A DNA stretch of 5,244 nt from an uncultured Clostridia bacterium (GTDB lineage Bacteria; Bacillota; Clostridia; Oscillospirales; Ruminococcaceae). Position numbers and translations under genes: made by a program. The first letter of the stretch is position 1, and each line of letters starts with the position of its first letter. The notes below the pieces were generated by a model. That model worked only from the letters and a program-made list of their open reading frames with translations. It ran no database searches and was not told the origin of the DNA. This document shows, piece after piece, positions 1 to 5,244 of this stretch. Where the stretch lies: contig CAMDZU010000116.1 of assembly GCA_945910715.1 (NCBI GenBank), positions 1 to 5,244 on the forward strand. The letters are read 5' to 3'.

Positions 1-300
1 GTCGCCGCCGTTGCCGCCGCCTATACCTGCGCCGCCGTCAGCACCGCCTGTTGCGGTAACCTTGCTGCCGCTGATGGTGATATATGTTCCGCTGCCGCCT
101 TTGCCGCCGCCTATGCCTGCACCCATGTAGGTGTTTGAAGCTTCAACTACGCTGCCGCCGCTGATGGTGATATTTGTTCCGTCGCCGTCGCTGCCGCCGC
201 CTATGCCTGCGCCGCTGCCGCCGCCTGCTGCTGTGACTTTGACGCCGCTTATTTCAATATTTGCTCCGCTGCCGCCATTGCCGCCGCCAATGCCTGCGCC
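1..300 (-). repeat. B3 array: three complete glycine-rich solenoid units and a fourth cut by the window edge
   Basis: Unit starts on the minus strand are 300, 213, 123 and 33. Lengths are 87, 90 and 90 nt, so two units carry one extra residue in the turn before the next GAGIG. All four headers are GAGIGGG. The fourth unit stops at GAGIGGGNGGD at base 1 with the frame open, so the array and the protein continue to the left of the window. Confidence 0.88.
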
Positions 301-3222
301 ATAACTGCCGCCGTTTGCGGTAAGCGTTCCTGTGCCGTTTGCGCCGCCCTTGATGGTGAGCTTGCCCTTGTCAGCGGAAATATAGACTCCGTTCTTCTGC
401 AAGCCTGCGCAATTCTTGCCGCTTGTCAGCGTGTTTACCGTGTCATCGGCAAGAGTGACTGTAACATTGCCCTGACTGCCGTCCGCAATCTTGAATGCAC
501 TTGCGTTATCGGTTCCCGAAACGTCAATATTAACTCCTGCAAGAGTAATATCTGCGTTAATGTCCGCTGCAATAACTATGGTGTCGTCTGTTGATTCAAC
601 ACCTGCACGTTTTGCAATGGTCATAGCTGTATCGGAAAGGATTGTAAGCACTCCCTCCGACTTAAGGTAACTATAATCAACGCCGTAAACAGGATCGCCT
701 GTGCCGTCTGTAAGCGTAACTGTCAGATCAGTTCCCAGTTCGTCCTCTTTTAATAACCTTTCTATTAAGGAATCCCAAAATACGTTTATTACTTCTTCTC
801 CGACGATTATTTCGTGAGATTCTGCCGTAAGATAGAGGTACAGCTTGCCGTCACCGTGATATGTGGGAAAATAAGGCGTACCGTCAACCTTAACGGACAG
901 TTCGGACGGATTATCAACAACAAGGGGATAAACGTTCTCTGTGCCGTTGGTGGGAGTTTTGTAAGTACCGTCGGATAATACATTGTTTTCAAGGTCAACA
1001 GCTTCTATACCGTTTCCTATTGCCGCTCCGCTGTATTGGTTGAATATTCCGCCCTGCGCCAAAACAGAGCCGCCGCTTATGATTATATCTGAACTCTCGC
1101 CAAAAACACCGCCGCCTATACCTGCGCCGCCCCAAACGCCTGTTGCGGTAACAATGCCGCCGCTTATAGTAATAAGCGAGCCGTTGCCTTCGTTGCCGCC
1201 GCCTATACCTGCGCCGTTATCACCGCCTGTTGCCGTAACTGTGCCGCCGCTTATGTTAATATTCATTGCAGTGCCTTTTTTGCCGCCGCCTATACCTGCG
1301 CCGTAATCGGTGCTTGCTGCATTAACTGTGCCGCCGCTGATGTTAATATCCGAGCAATTGCCATCAGTGCCGCCGCCTATACCTGCACCATTTTCGCCGC
1401 CTGTTGCGGTAACAGTGCCGCCGCTTATGGTGATATTTGTTCCGTCGCCGCATTTGCCGCCGCCTATGCCTGCACCATACATGCTGCTTGTTGCAGAAAC
1501 AATGCCGCCGCTTATGGTGATACCTGCTGTGCTTCCGCTTTGACCGCCGCCTATACCTGCTGCGTTTGCTCCGCCTGTTGCTGTGAGCGCACCTGTACCC
1601 TTGATTTCAAGGTGTCCCGAAGCACCGTTTTTTTGCAGACCTGCGCAGTTTATGCCGCTTATCAGCTTGTTTTCCGTGCCGCTCGCAAGGGTGATTGTGA
1701 CCGTTCCTGTGCTGTCGTCCGCAATCTTAAATGCGCACGCGCCACTTGTTCCGGAAACGTTAATGTTTACTCCCGCAAGGGTAAGATTTGCGGAAATACC
1801 GCTTGCAACCTCAATTTTGTCGGTTGTGGCTGCATTCGGGTCTGTATTCTTTATCATCAGCGGAGTTACGCCGTTTATTGTTAGAACATTACCTGAATAT
1901 GAGTAATCTGTATCCAATGTGCCGCCGTAAACCACAAAATCGCCGACAGTTTTAGCGACATATGATTGTGTGAGGCTGCCATCATTTCTCATGTAAACTA
2001 CTTCTTCGGGACTGCCGTCTATTACAATAGTGTGGAAGCCTTCCGAAAAATACGGGTAAATCTTTGCTTCGCCGTTATGTGTCGTGGGGTATTCTACTCC
2101 GTCAATGATAACGCTTGATACACCGGCTGTGTCAATTTGAGAGAGGAAAACCTTTTTTGTGCCGTCTGCGAGGGTGGGGGCTACTGCACTTTTTCCGTTA
2201 CCGCCGCCGATATCGTTAGCGTTTGGGTATCCAACCGCTTTTACAGAACCGCCGCTTATGGTGATATTTGTTCCGCTGCCGCCACTGCCGCCGCCTATAC
2301 CTGCTGCATCTATTCCGCCTTCTGCGGTAACAATGCCGCCGCTGATGGTGATATCTGAAGCGCCGGCACTATAGCCGCCGCCTATGCCCGCACCTCTTGA
2401 GCCGCCTGTTGCGGTAACTGTGCCGCCGCTGATGGTGATATCTGAAGCACTGCCACCTTTGCTGCAGCCTATGCCTGCACCTTGTGTGCCGCCTTTTGCG
2501 GTAACTGTGCCGCCGCTGATGGTGATATCTGAAGCGCTGCCACCTTCGCCGCTGCCTATGCCTGGACCATATATGAATCCTGTTGCGGTAACTATGCCGC
2601 CGCTGATGGTGATATCTGAAGCGCCGGCACTATAGCCGCTGCCTATGCCTGCGCCATAGTAGCCGCTTGTTGCGGTAAGTTTGCCTGTGCCGTTTGCGCC
2701 GCCCTTAATGATGAGCTTGCCTATACCCGCACCCACGCCATTCTTCTGCAAGCCTGCGCAATTATAGCCACTTTTCAGCGTGTTTACAGAGTCGTCGGCA
2801 AGGGTAACTGTGACCGTTCCTGTGTTGTTGTCCTCAATTTTGAACGCACAGGTATAATTTTTTCCCGAAACGTTGATATTAACCCCGTCCAGCACAATAT
2901 TCTGGGTGCCCGAAACGGTGATTGTATTTTCGGTTGTTGTACCCGTAATAATGTAGCCGTCGGAATCGACAGTGGTTACTTCGGTTCCGCTGCCGTCCTT
3001 GCCCGAAACGGACATGTCGGTAATTGTTATGCTGCCCTGACTTACATCAAGAGCCGTCAGATTACCGTCGCCTACGCTCGCCTCGGCGCTTGCTTCGATA
3101 ACGCCCCAGTCAAGGCTTATGTCCCCCAGCTCCACAGGGAGCACAAAGGACAGCGCCATTGACGCCGCCAAGGCAAAAGAGATTATTCTTCTGCCGATTT
3201 TTCTTAGCTTTTCTTTTGTCAT
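1..3222 (-). CDS. Large secreted glycine-rich beta-solenoid repeat protein, 3' end outside window
   Basis: The frame is open for 1074 codons with no stop; I checked every in-frame triplet for TTA, CTA and TCA on the plus strand. It starts at ATG 3222, chosen because GGAGG lies 8 nt upstream and a signal peptide follows directly. An ATG 7 nt further upstream is out of frame. Layout by residue: signal peptide about 1-46, linker 47-87, A1 88-189, B1 190-348, C1 about 349-438, A2 439-553, B2 554-738, C2 about 739-848, A3 849-974, B3 975 to the edge. A domains carry LAGVNINVSG, AFKIAD, VTVTLADDSVNTL, NCAGLQKNG and KLTIKG-type strands. From memory these resemble Cthe_2159/DUF4353 carbohydrate-binding beta-helices. 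B arrays are 29-residue units around GAGIGGG and ITISGGTVTATGG. The likely role is an extracellular or cell-surface protein binding polysaccharide, host glycan or other cells. That role is inferred; no catalytic motif is visible. The C-terminal anchor, if any, is beyond base 1. Confidence 0.93.
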   Translation of the reverse strand, partial: MTKEKLRKIGRRIISFALAASMALSFVLPVELGDISLDWGVIEASAEASVGDGNLTALDVSQGSITITDMSVSGKDGSGTEVTTVDSDGYIITGTTTENTITVSGTQNIVLDGVNINVSGKNYTCAFKIEDNNTGTVTVTLADDSVNTLKSGYNCAGLQKNGVGAGIGKLIIKGGANGTGKLTATSGYYGAGIGSGYSAGASDITISGGIVTATGFIYGPGIGSGEGGSASDITISGGTVTAKGGTQGAGIGCSKGGSASDITISGGTVTATGGSRGAGIGGGYSAGASDITISGGIVTAEGGIDAAGIGGGSGGSGTNITISGGSVKAVGYPNANDIGGGNGKSAVAPTLADGTKKVFLSQIDTAGVSSVIIDGVEYPTTHNGEAKIYPYFSEGFHTIVIDGSPEEVVYMRNDGSLTQSYVAKTVGDFVVYGGTLDTDYSYSGNVLTINGVTPLMIKNTDPNAATTDKIEVASGISANLTLAGVNINVSGTSGACAFKIADDSTGTVTITLASGTENKLISGINCAGLQKNGASGHLEIKGTGALTATGGANAAGIGGGQSGSTAGITISGGIVSATSSMYGAGIGGGKCGDGTNITISGGTVTATGGENGAGIGGGTDGNCSDINISGGTVNAASTDYGAGIGGGKKGTAMNINISGGTVTATGGDNGAGIGGGNEGNGSLITISGGIVTATGVWGGAGIGGGVFGESSDIIISGGSVLAQGGIFNQYSGAAIGNGIEAVDLENNVLSDGTYKTPTNGTENVYPLVVDNPSELSVKVDGTPYFPTYHGDGKLYLYLTAESHEIIVGEEVINVFWDSLIERLLKEDELGTDLTVTLTDGTGDPVYGVDYSYLKSEGVLTILSDTAMTIAKRAGVESTDDTIVIAADINADITLAGVNIDVSGTDNASAFKIADGSQGNVTVTLADDTVNTLTSGKNCAGLQKNGVYISADKGKLTIKGGANGTGTLTANGGSYGAGIGGGNGGSGANIEISGVKVTAAGGGSGAGIGGGSDGDGTNITISGGSVVEASNTYMGAGIGGGKGGSGTYITISGSKVTATGGADGGAGIGGGNGGD
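301..678 (-). repeat. A3 domain: Cthe_2159/DUF4353-like beta-helix module, copy 3
   Basis: Residues 849-974 of the large protein. It begins DYSYLKSEGVLTI and continues ITLAGVNIDVSG, ASAFKIADG, VTVTLADDTVNTL, NCAGLQKNG (residues 937-945) and KLTIKGGANGTGTLTANGG. The first of the two cysteines found in A1 and A2 is replaced by serine at 908, while Cys938 is kept. A few extra residues (VYISAD) follow the signature compared with A2. Confidence 0.77.
802..978 (-). repeat. C2 linker module between B2 and A3
   Basis: Residues 749-807. It aligns to C1 through L-DGT--VY, LSVKVDGTPY, HGDGKLYLYL and HEIIV. After it comes a charged stretch of about 40 residues (VFWDSLIERLLKEDELGTD and on to VDYSY) that has no counterpart in C1 and looks helical, the only clearly non-beta segment of the mature protein. 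Confidence 0.6.
1009..1563 (-). repeat. B2 array: six glycine-rich solenoid units
   Basis: Unit starts on the minus strand are 1563, 1476, 1389, 1302, 1215 and 1128. The first five are 87 nt each. The last is 99 nt (33 residues), with four extra residues before a degenerate closing header GAAIGNG at 1029-1009. The consensus is the same as in B1, but the units differ more from one another in DNA, so this array looks older or less recently homogenised. Unit cysteines at KCGD and NCSD are scattered and not conserved. Confidence 0.9.
1564..1908 (-). repeat. A2 domain: Cthe_2159/DUF4353-like beta-helix module, copy 2
   Basis: Residues 439-553 of the large protein. It begins DYSYSGNVLTING and continues LTLAGVNINVSG, ACAFKIADD, VTITLASGTENKL, NCAGLQKNG (residues 525-533) and LEIKGTGALTATGG. 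Cysteines at 496 and 526 keep the 30-residue spacing seen in A1. It is more alike to A1 and A3 than to anything else in the window, so the super-module arose by internal duplication. Confidence 0.77.
2020..2172 (-). repeat. C1 linker module between B1 and A2
   Basis: Residues 351-401. The pattern L-DGT--V, SVIIDGVEY, H-GEAKIY-Y and HTIVI is shared with the C2 module, so it is a third kind of repeated element rather than random linker. About 37 further residues, without clear similarity to C2, separate it from A2. Its fold and role are not recognised; a small beta-rich spacer domain is plausible. Confidence 0.6.
2179..2655 (-). repeat. B1 array: five 29-residue glycine-rich solenoid units plus a partial sixth
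   Basis: Unit starts on the minus strand are 2655, 2568, 2481, 2394, 2307 and 2220, each exactly 87 nt apart. The consensus has GAGIGGG at positions 1-7, G-G-S near 9-11, D/N at 14, ITISGG at 15-20 and VTATGG at 22-27. The first unit replaces the third glycine of GGG by serine; the second has P at position 2. The sixth header is degenerate (ANDIGGG) and runs into linker C1. Several units are nearly identical in DNA as well as protein. Two beta strands per unit and glycine turns fit a beta-solenoid fold; this is inferred from the pattern. Confidence 0.9.
2656..2961 (-). repeat. A1 domain: Cthe_2159/DUF4353-like beta-helix module, copy 1
   Basis: Residues 88-189 of the large protein. It matches A2 and A3 over most of its length: an ITVSG strand, LDGVNINVSG, CAFKIED, VTVTLADDSVNTL, the signature NCAGLQKNG (residues 154-162) and KLIIKG followed by KLTATSG. 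Cysteines sit at residues 125 and 155, exactly 30 apart. The order of short strands ending in gene-family-like LTI.G.G.LTATG is what I recall of the Cthe_2159 carbohydrate-binding family, but no profile search was run. It leads directly into the B1 repeat array. Confidence 0.75.
3085..3222 (-). other. Signal peptide of the large repeat protein
   Basis: Residues 1-12 are strongly basic (K3, K5, R7, K8, R11, R12). Residues 13-30 form a hydrophobic core (IISFALAASMALSFVLPV). A plausible signal peptidase I site is after ASA at residues 44-46, before EAS. The stretch between the core and this site is unusually long and includes acidic residues, so cleavage could instead be earlier, or the core could act as a membrane anchor. 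Export by the Sec route is the simplest reading. Confidence 0.75.
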
Positions 3223-3230
3223 ACCACATA

Positions 3231-3235
3231 CCTCC
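3231..3235 (-). promoter_or_regulatory. Shine-Dalgarno site for the large repeat protein
   Basis: GGAGG (within GGGAGGT) lies 8 nt before ATG 3222. It decides the start over the out-of-frame ATG at 3229, which sits only 1 nt after the site. Confidence 0.85.
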
Positions 3236-3276
3236 CGTATATGACTGTTGTTTTCAGATTCAGTTTCACCACAAAA

Positions 3277-3302
3277 TCATAATGAATTGCAAAGCATTAT
3301 GA
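3277..3302 (-). promoter_or_regulatory. Inverted repeat in the leader of the repeat-protein gene
   Basis: TCATAATG and CATTATGA form a perfect 8-bp inverted repeat around a 10-nt loop, starting about 13 nt after the predicted transcription start. It could be an operator for a dimeric regulator or a weak leader hairpin. A second pairing, GAATTG at 3316-3311 with CAATTC at 3289-3284, overlaps it and would be mutually exclusive. All stems are AU-rich, so stability as RNA is low. Confidence 0.4.
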
Positions 3303-3321
3303 AATTATTACAATTCAAATT

Positions 3322-3350
3322 ATTATAACATATTTCAATGGAAATTTCAA
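3322..3350 (-). promoter_or_regulatory. Vegetative (sigma-A type) promoter for the large repeat protein
   Basis: On the minus strand, TTGAAA at 3350-3345 and TATAAT at 3327-3322 are separated by exactly 17 nt, with TG one base before the -10 (extended -10). Transcription should start near 3315, giving a leader of about 93 nt. It lies downstream of the operon terminator, so the repeat protein is its own transcription unit. The match is close to consensus and the surroundings are AT-rich; activity is inferred. Confidence 0.85.
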
Positions 3351-3440
3351 GATAATAAAATGTAAAATTTTATTAACTAATCAAAAACCAAATATTTTCC
3401 TGCATGAAGGGTTTTCAAGAGGTATGCTGTCATTGATTAC

Positions 3441-3475
3441 AAAAAAAGACAGCGACGCAATAAACGCCGTTGTCT
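3441..3475 (-). terminator. Rho-independent terminator after the CPBP gene
   Basis: On the minus strand AGACAACGGCG (3475-3465) pairs with CGTCGCTGTCT (3457-3447) as an 11-bp stem with one A-C mismatch and one G-U pair. The loop is 7 nt. A run of seven T follows at 3447-3441. It begins 31 nt after the CPBP stop codon and ends the transporter/protease unit before the next promoter. Confidence 0.93.
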
Positions 3476-3506
3476 GATAAAGATGATAAAACCGCAGGGT
3501 GCTGCC

Positions 3507-4400
3507 TTAGTCCTTTTTCTTCCTGATAAACAGCACAAGGCAAATCGCCCCCGTGACAAGAGTTAATGCGGCATACGCAATAAATATCTGCATTGAAGAA
3601 AGCTTTTCGTTTATCGCCGCAGCAGCCTCACCGCTGAAAAACAAGCTCATAAATATAAAAGGGGAAAGGTTGTTGTTTATCATGTGGCAGAACGAGGCAG
3701 GATATATTGACCTTGTCCGTTCCGTTAAAAAGGTAAGAACTGCATTGGTAATAATGCATACAGCGCACATTACGGCTATTCCCGCAAAGGGAAATCCGGG
3801 ATAATCAACGCCGAAATTATGCCCGATTACGGTAAGGGGAGCGTGCCACAAGCCCCATAAAACGCCTCCTGTGATTATTGCGGCAGGCTTTGGCATCAGC
3901 TCAAGAAGCTTGGGCATCATATAGCCTCTCCAGCCCCATTCCTCCCCGAAGGCAGGAAAGAAAATAATTACGGAGCCTGCAAGCTGAAACAGAAAAACGG
4001 AAGCCTGACTTACGGGCCGTGAAAAATCAAACGCCTCGGCAAAGCTCATACCGTTGAGAAACAGCAGCCAGATAACGATTATAAAAAGCAGGCTTTCCAC
4101 AGGCTTATAAAAAACGGAAAAGGTAAAATATCCAATATTGCCTTTTTTGGCGGTAAATCCCAGATAAGTATTCCTCCACCCCTCCTTTGTAATAAGCCGT
4201 GTAAGGATATGAGCTATGGCAGGCGCAAACATTGCCGCTGTGCCCAGAAAGCCCGCCCATTTCAATGCCTCGGGATTTTCGCTTGCAAAGGCAGGCTCGC
4301 CGAATACGGCGGTAAGCCCTGCCGAAAAGCCTATCAGCGGCAGAATTGCAAGTATGTAGAATATTGCAAGGCGCTTGATTGTCAGCTTTTTACTGTCCAT
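3507..4400 (-). CDS. CPBP family intramembrane metalloprotease (CAAX protease/bacteriocin-processing type)
   Basis: This is a 297-residue multi-pass membrane protein with the three family motifs: EEWGWR at residues 153-158 (the EExxxR motif, with the two glutamates and the arginine), LWGLWH ending in H186 (the F/WxxxH motif), and HMINN with H239 and N243. The glutamates and histidines are the expected active-site and metal-site residues, so it should be catalytically competent. Hydrophobic segments lie near residues 11-31, 50-70, 103-118, 133-150, 172-190, 204-226, 245-257 and 271-292, with a basic KKK tail. Known relatives cleave prenylated proteins, process peptides or give bacteriocin self-immunity; the substrate here is unknown. 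The gene starts 11 nt inside the preceding permease gene with AGGGGG 9 nt upstream, so translation is probably coupled. A terminator follows the stop codon. Confidence 0.93.
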   Translation of the reverse strand: MDSKKLTIKRLAIFYILAILPLIGFSAGLTAVFGEPAFASENPEALKWAGFLGTAAMFAPAIAHILTRLITKEGWRNTYLGFTAKKGNIGYFTFSVFYKPVESLLFIIVIWLLFLNGMSFAEAFDFSRPVSQASVFLFQLAGSVIIFFPAFGEEWGWRGYMMPKLLELMPKPAAIITGGVLWGLWHAPLTVIGHNFGVDYPGFPFAGIAVMCAVCIITNAVLTFLTERTRSIYPASFCHMINNNLSPFIFMSLFFSGEAAAAINEKLSSMQIFIAYAALTLVTGAICLVLFIRKKKD

Positions 4401-5106
4401 AGTCCTCTGCCCCCTTCCGATAAAGCTTCAAGGAAATTCTGTAGGATAAATAGTAAAGCGCAAATGCGGCAAATGGGAGAACCGAAAGCACAAAGGTCAC
4501 CCATTCCCCCGACAACATTTCCATCAGCACAGCCATAGGGTCGTCAACAAACAGGAAGGAAATATCTCCGAAAAGAAAATACACCATTGCCGCAAACAAT
4601 ACAACCCCCAGGGCAACTCCCGATACGGCAAGCCCCTTATCGCCGCCGAAGCGGATAAAGAACGGCATTGTTACCGAGTTATATATTACGGTTATTACGA
4701 AAATCATTATTATTGCCATAAGCACGCTGCCGTCGGGGCTTATTACCGATACAACAGAGTCGGATACAAAGCAGATAAAGGTAATAAACACATTCACAAT
4801 AAGCATTGTGTAATACTTTGCAAGCACCTGACCCTTTGCGGAATCGGGAGTGGACGCAACAAAGCTTACCCAAGTCCCACGCTCATCGCAGGTAAAAAGG
4901 GTAGTAAGGGAAACGCTCCCCGTAAAGAATACAAGGTAGTAGCAGAGAACGAACAAAGGCATATATTCAGACGCTACGAAAGAGGGAACAGCGCTTCCGA
5001 GGGCTGTGGCTGCGATACAAATTCCCGAGCAGACAATACCGAGAACGGTCAGGAAAATAATGCTGCTTCTGCAGAGCAGAAGGTTTTTATAAATATGTCC
5101 CCACAT
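4390..5106 (-). CDS. ABC-2 type transporter permease (ABC2_membrane_5-like)
   Basis: This is a 238-residue integral membrane protein with about six hydrophobic segments (near residues 13-35, 49-70, 99-118, 127-147, 160-180 and 203-221). After the second segment comes FTCDERGTWVSFVASTPDS followed by a K-Y pair, and after the fourth comes MPFFIRFGGDKG. Both are layouts I associate with the ABC2_membrane_5 permease family, whose members pair with a separate ATPase to export or extrude peptides, antibiotics or lipids. I chose ATG 5106 because AGGAGG lies 8 nt upstream and the start overlaps the previous stop as TAATG. An in-frame upstream ATG at 5199 would add 31 residues that are only the preceding gene read in another frame. 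The ATPase gene is not in the window. The substrate cannot be told from sequence. Confidence 0.88.
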   Translation of the reverse strand: MWGHIYKNLLLCRSSIIFLTVLGIVCSGICIAATALGSAVPSFVASEYMPLFVLCYYLVFFTGSVSLTTLFTCDERGTWVSFVASTPDSAKGQVLAKYYTMLIVNVFITFICFVSDSVVSVISPDGSVLMAIIMIFVITVIYNSVTMPFFIRFGGDKGLAVSGVALGVVLFAAMVYFLFGDISFLFVDDPMAVLMEMLSGEWVTFVLSVLPFAAFALYYLSYRISLKLYRKGAEDYGQ

Positions 5107-5244
5107 TATTTCTCCCTCCTTCTGTATAAAAGCACGTTGGCGATAAATCCGACAGCAACGGACGCTGCGATTATCACAGGAGCCGCAATAATCGCCCAAT
5201 CAGAAAATGCACTAAGAATTTCCTTAATGCCCCCGGCATTTTCG
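5106..5244 (-). CDS. C-terminus of a membrane protein, probably the partner ABC-2 permease (5' part outside window)
   Basis: The last 45 codons and stop are visible, reading E-N-A-G-G-I-K at the edge. They then give one hydrophobic segment (about WAIIAAPVIIAASVAVGFIA) and a short basic tail LLYRRREK. The stop TAA at 5108-5106 shares its last base with the next gene's ATG. A single terminal membrane helix with a YRRxE tail, directly before an ABC-2 permease, fits a second ABC-2 permease subunit. Another membrane protein is possible, since only the tail is seen. Confidence 0.65.
   Translation of the reverse strand, partial: ENAGGIKEILSAFSDWAIIAAPVIIAASVAVGFIANVLLYRRREK
5115..5120 (-). promoter_or_regulatory. 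Shine-Dalgarno site that sets the permease start
   Basis: AGGAGG (within AGGAGGGAGA) lies 8 nt before ATG 5106, inside the last codons of the preceding gene. It supports 5106 over the in-frame ATG at 5199. Confidence 0.85.

Noticed and set aside
807..998. Minus-strand open frame of 63 codons
   Set aside because: It lies in another frame inside the long open frame of the repeat protein and has no family resemblance.
983..2635. Several plus-strand proline-rich open frames of 71-114 codons (983-1306, 1310-1543, 1540-1884, 1583-1906, 2137-2358, 2159-2374, 2384-2635)
   Set aside because: They are the antisense reading of the glycine-rich repeats (Gly codons read backwards as Pro/Ala), have no ribosome sites, and repeat only because the true minus-strand gene repeats.
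1..2655. CRISPR array or intergenic tandem repeat
   Set aside because: The 87-bp periodicity is fully explained by an in-frame protein repeat; units are contiguous coding sequence and there are no unique spacers between constant repeats.
3351..3440. A second promoter further upstream (TTGAAA near 3419 or TTGATT near 3381 on the minus strand)
   Set aside because: No -10 element of reasonable match at 16-18 nt spacing; the pair at 3350/3327 is far better.
3553..4538. Plus-strand open frames at 3553-3804 and 4209-4538
   Set aside because: They are antisense to the CPBP protease and permease genes, which have clear motifs, and they lack start signals.
4679..4873. Minus-strand open frame of 64 codons
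   Set aside because: It is an alternative frame within the ABC-2 permease gene.
5107..5199. Upstream start of the permease at 5199, adding 31 residues
   Set aside because: The extra residues (many Cys and Arg) are an out-of-frame reading of the preceding gene's end; the AGGAGG site and TAATG junction point to 5106.

Overview
The window reads entirely from the minus strand and looks like a low-to-mid GC Gram-positive genome, most likely a gut or rumen clostridium of the Ruminococcus/Oscillospiraceae type. The reasons are AGGAGG-type ribosome sites at about 8 nt spacing, a TTGAAA-17-TATAAT promoter in an AT-rich gap, a U-tract terminator, and a very large exported repeat protein of a style common in Clostridia. 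The taxon is an inference from style, not from a marker gene.

Region 1 (right, 3507-5244): the end of an operon transcribed right to left. It holds the C-terminus of a membrane protein (probably an ABC-2 permease) cut by the window edge, a complete 238-residue ABC-2 type permease, and a complete 297-residue CPBP-family intramembrane metalloprotease. The first pair share a TAATG stop/start, and the second pair overlap by 11 nt, so all three are probably translationally coupled. A strong rho-independent terminator (3441-3475) ends the unit.

Region 2 (3223-3440): an AT-rich intergenic stretch with a near-consensus promoter with an extended -10, a leader of about 93 nt containing an inverted repeat, and a strong Shine-Dalgarno sequence.

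Region 3 (left, 1-3222): one uninterrupted reading frame of 1074 codons that starts at 3222 and is still open at base 1. It encodes a secreted glycine-rich repeat protein. After a signal peptide it is built of super-modules: an A domain resembling Cthe_2159/DUF4353-type carbohydrate-binding beta-helices, then a B array of 29-residue GAGIGGG...ITISGGTVTATGG units, then a C linker. The pattern is A1-B1-C1-A2-B2-C2-A3-B3, with B3 running off the window. The repeat phase is strict (87 bp at DNA level), and parts of B1 are near-identical at nucleotide level, which points to recent unit duplication. The C-terminus, where any wall anchor, dockerin or further super-module would lie, is not in the window.

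The two transcription units are separated by a terminator and a promoter, so no direct functional link between the transporter/protease operon and the surface protein can be claimed.
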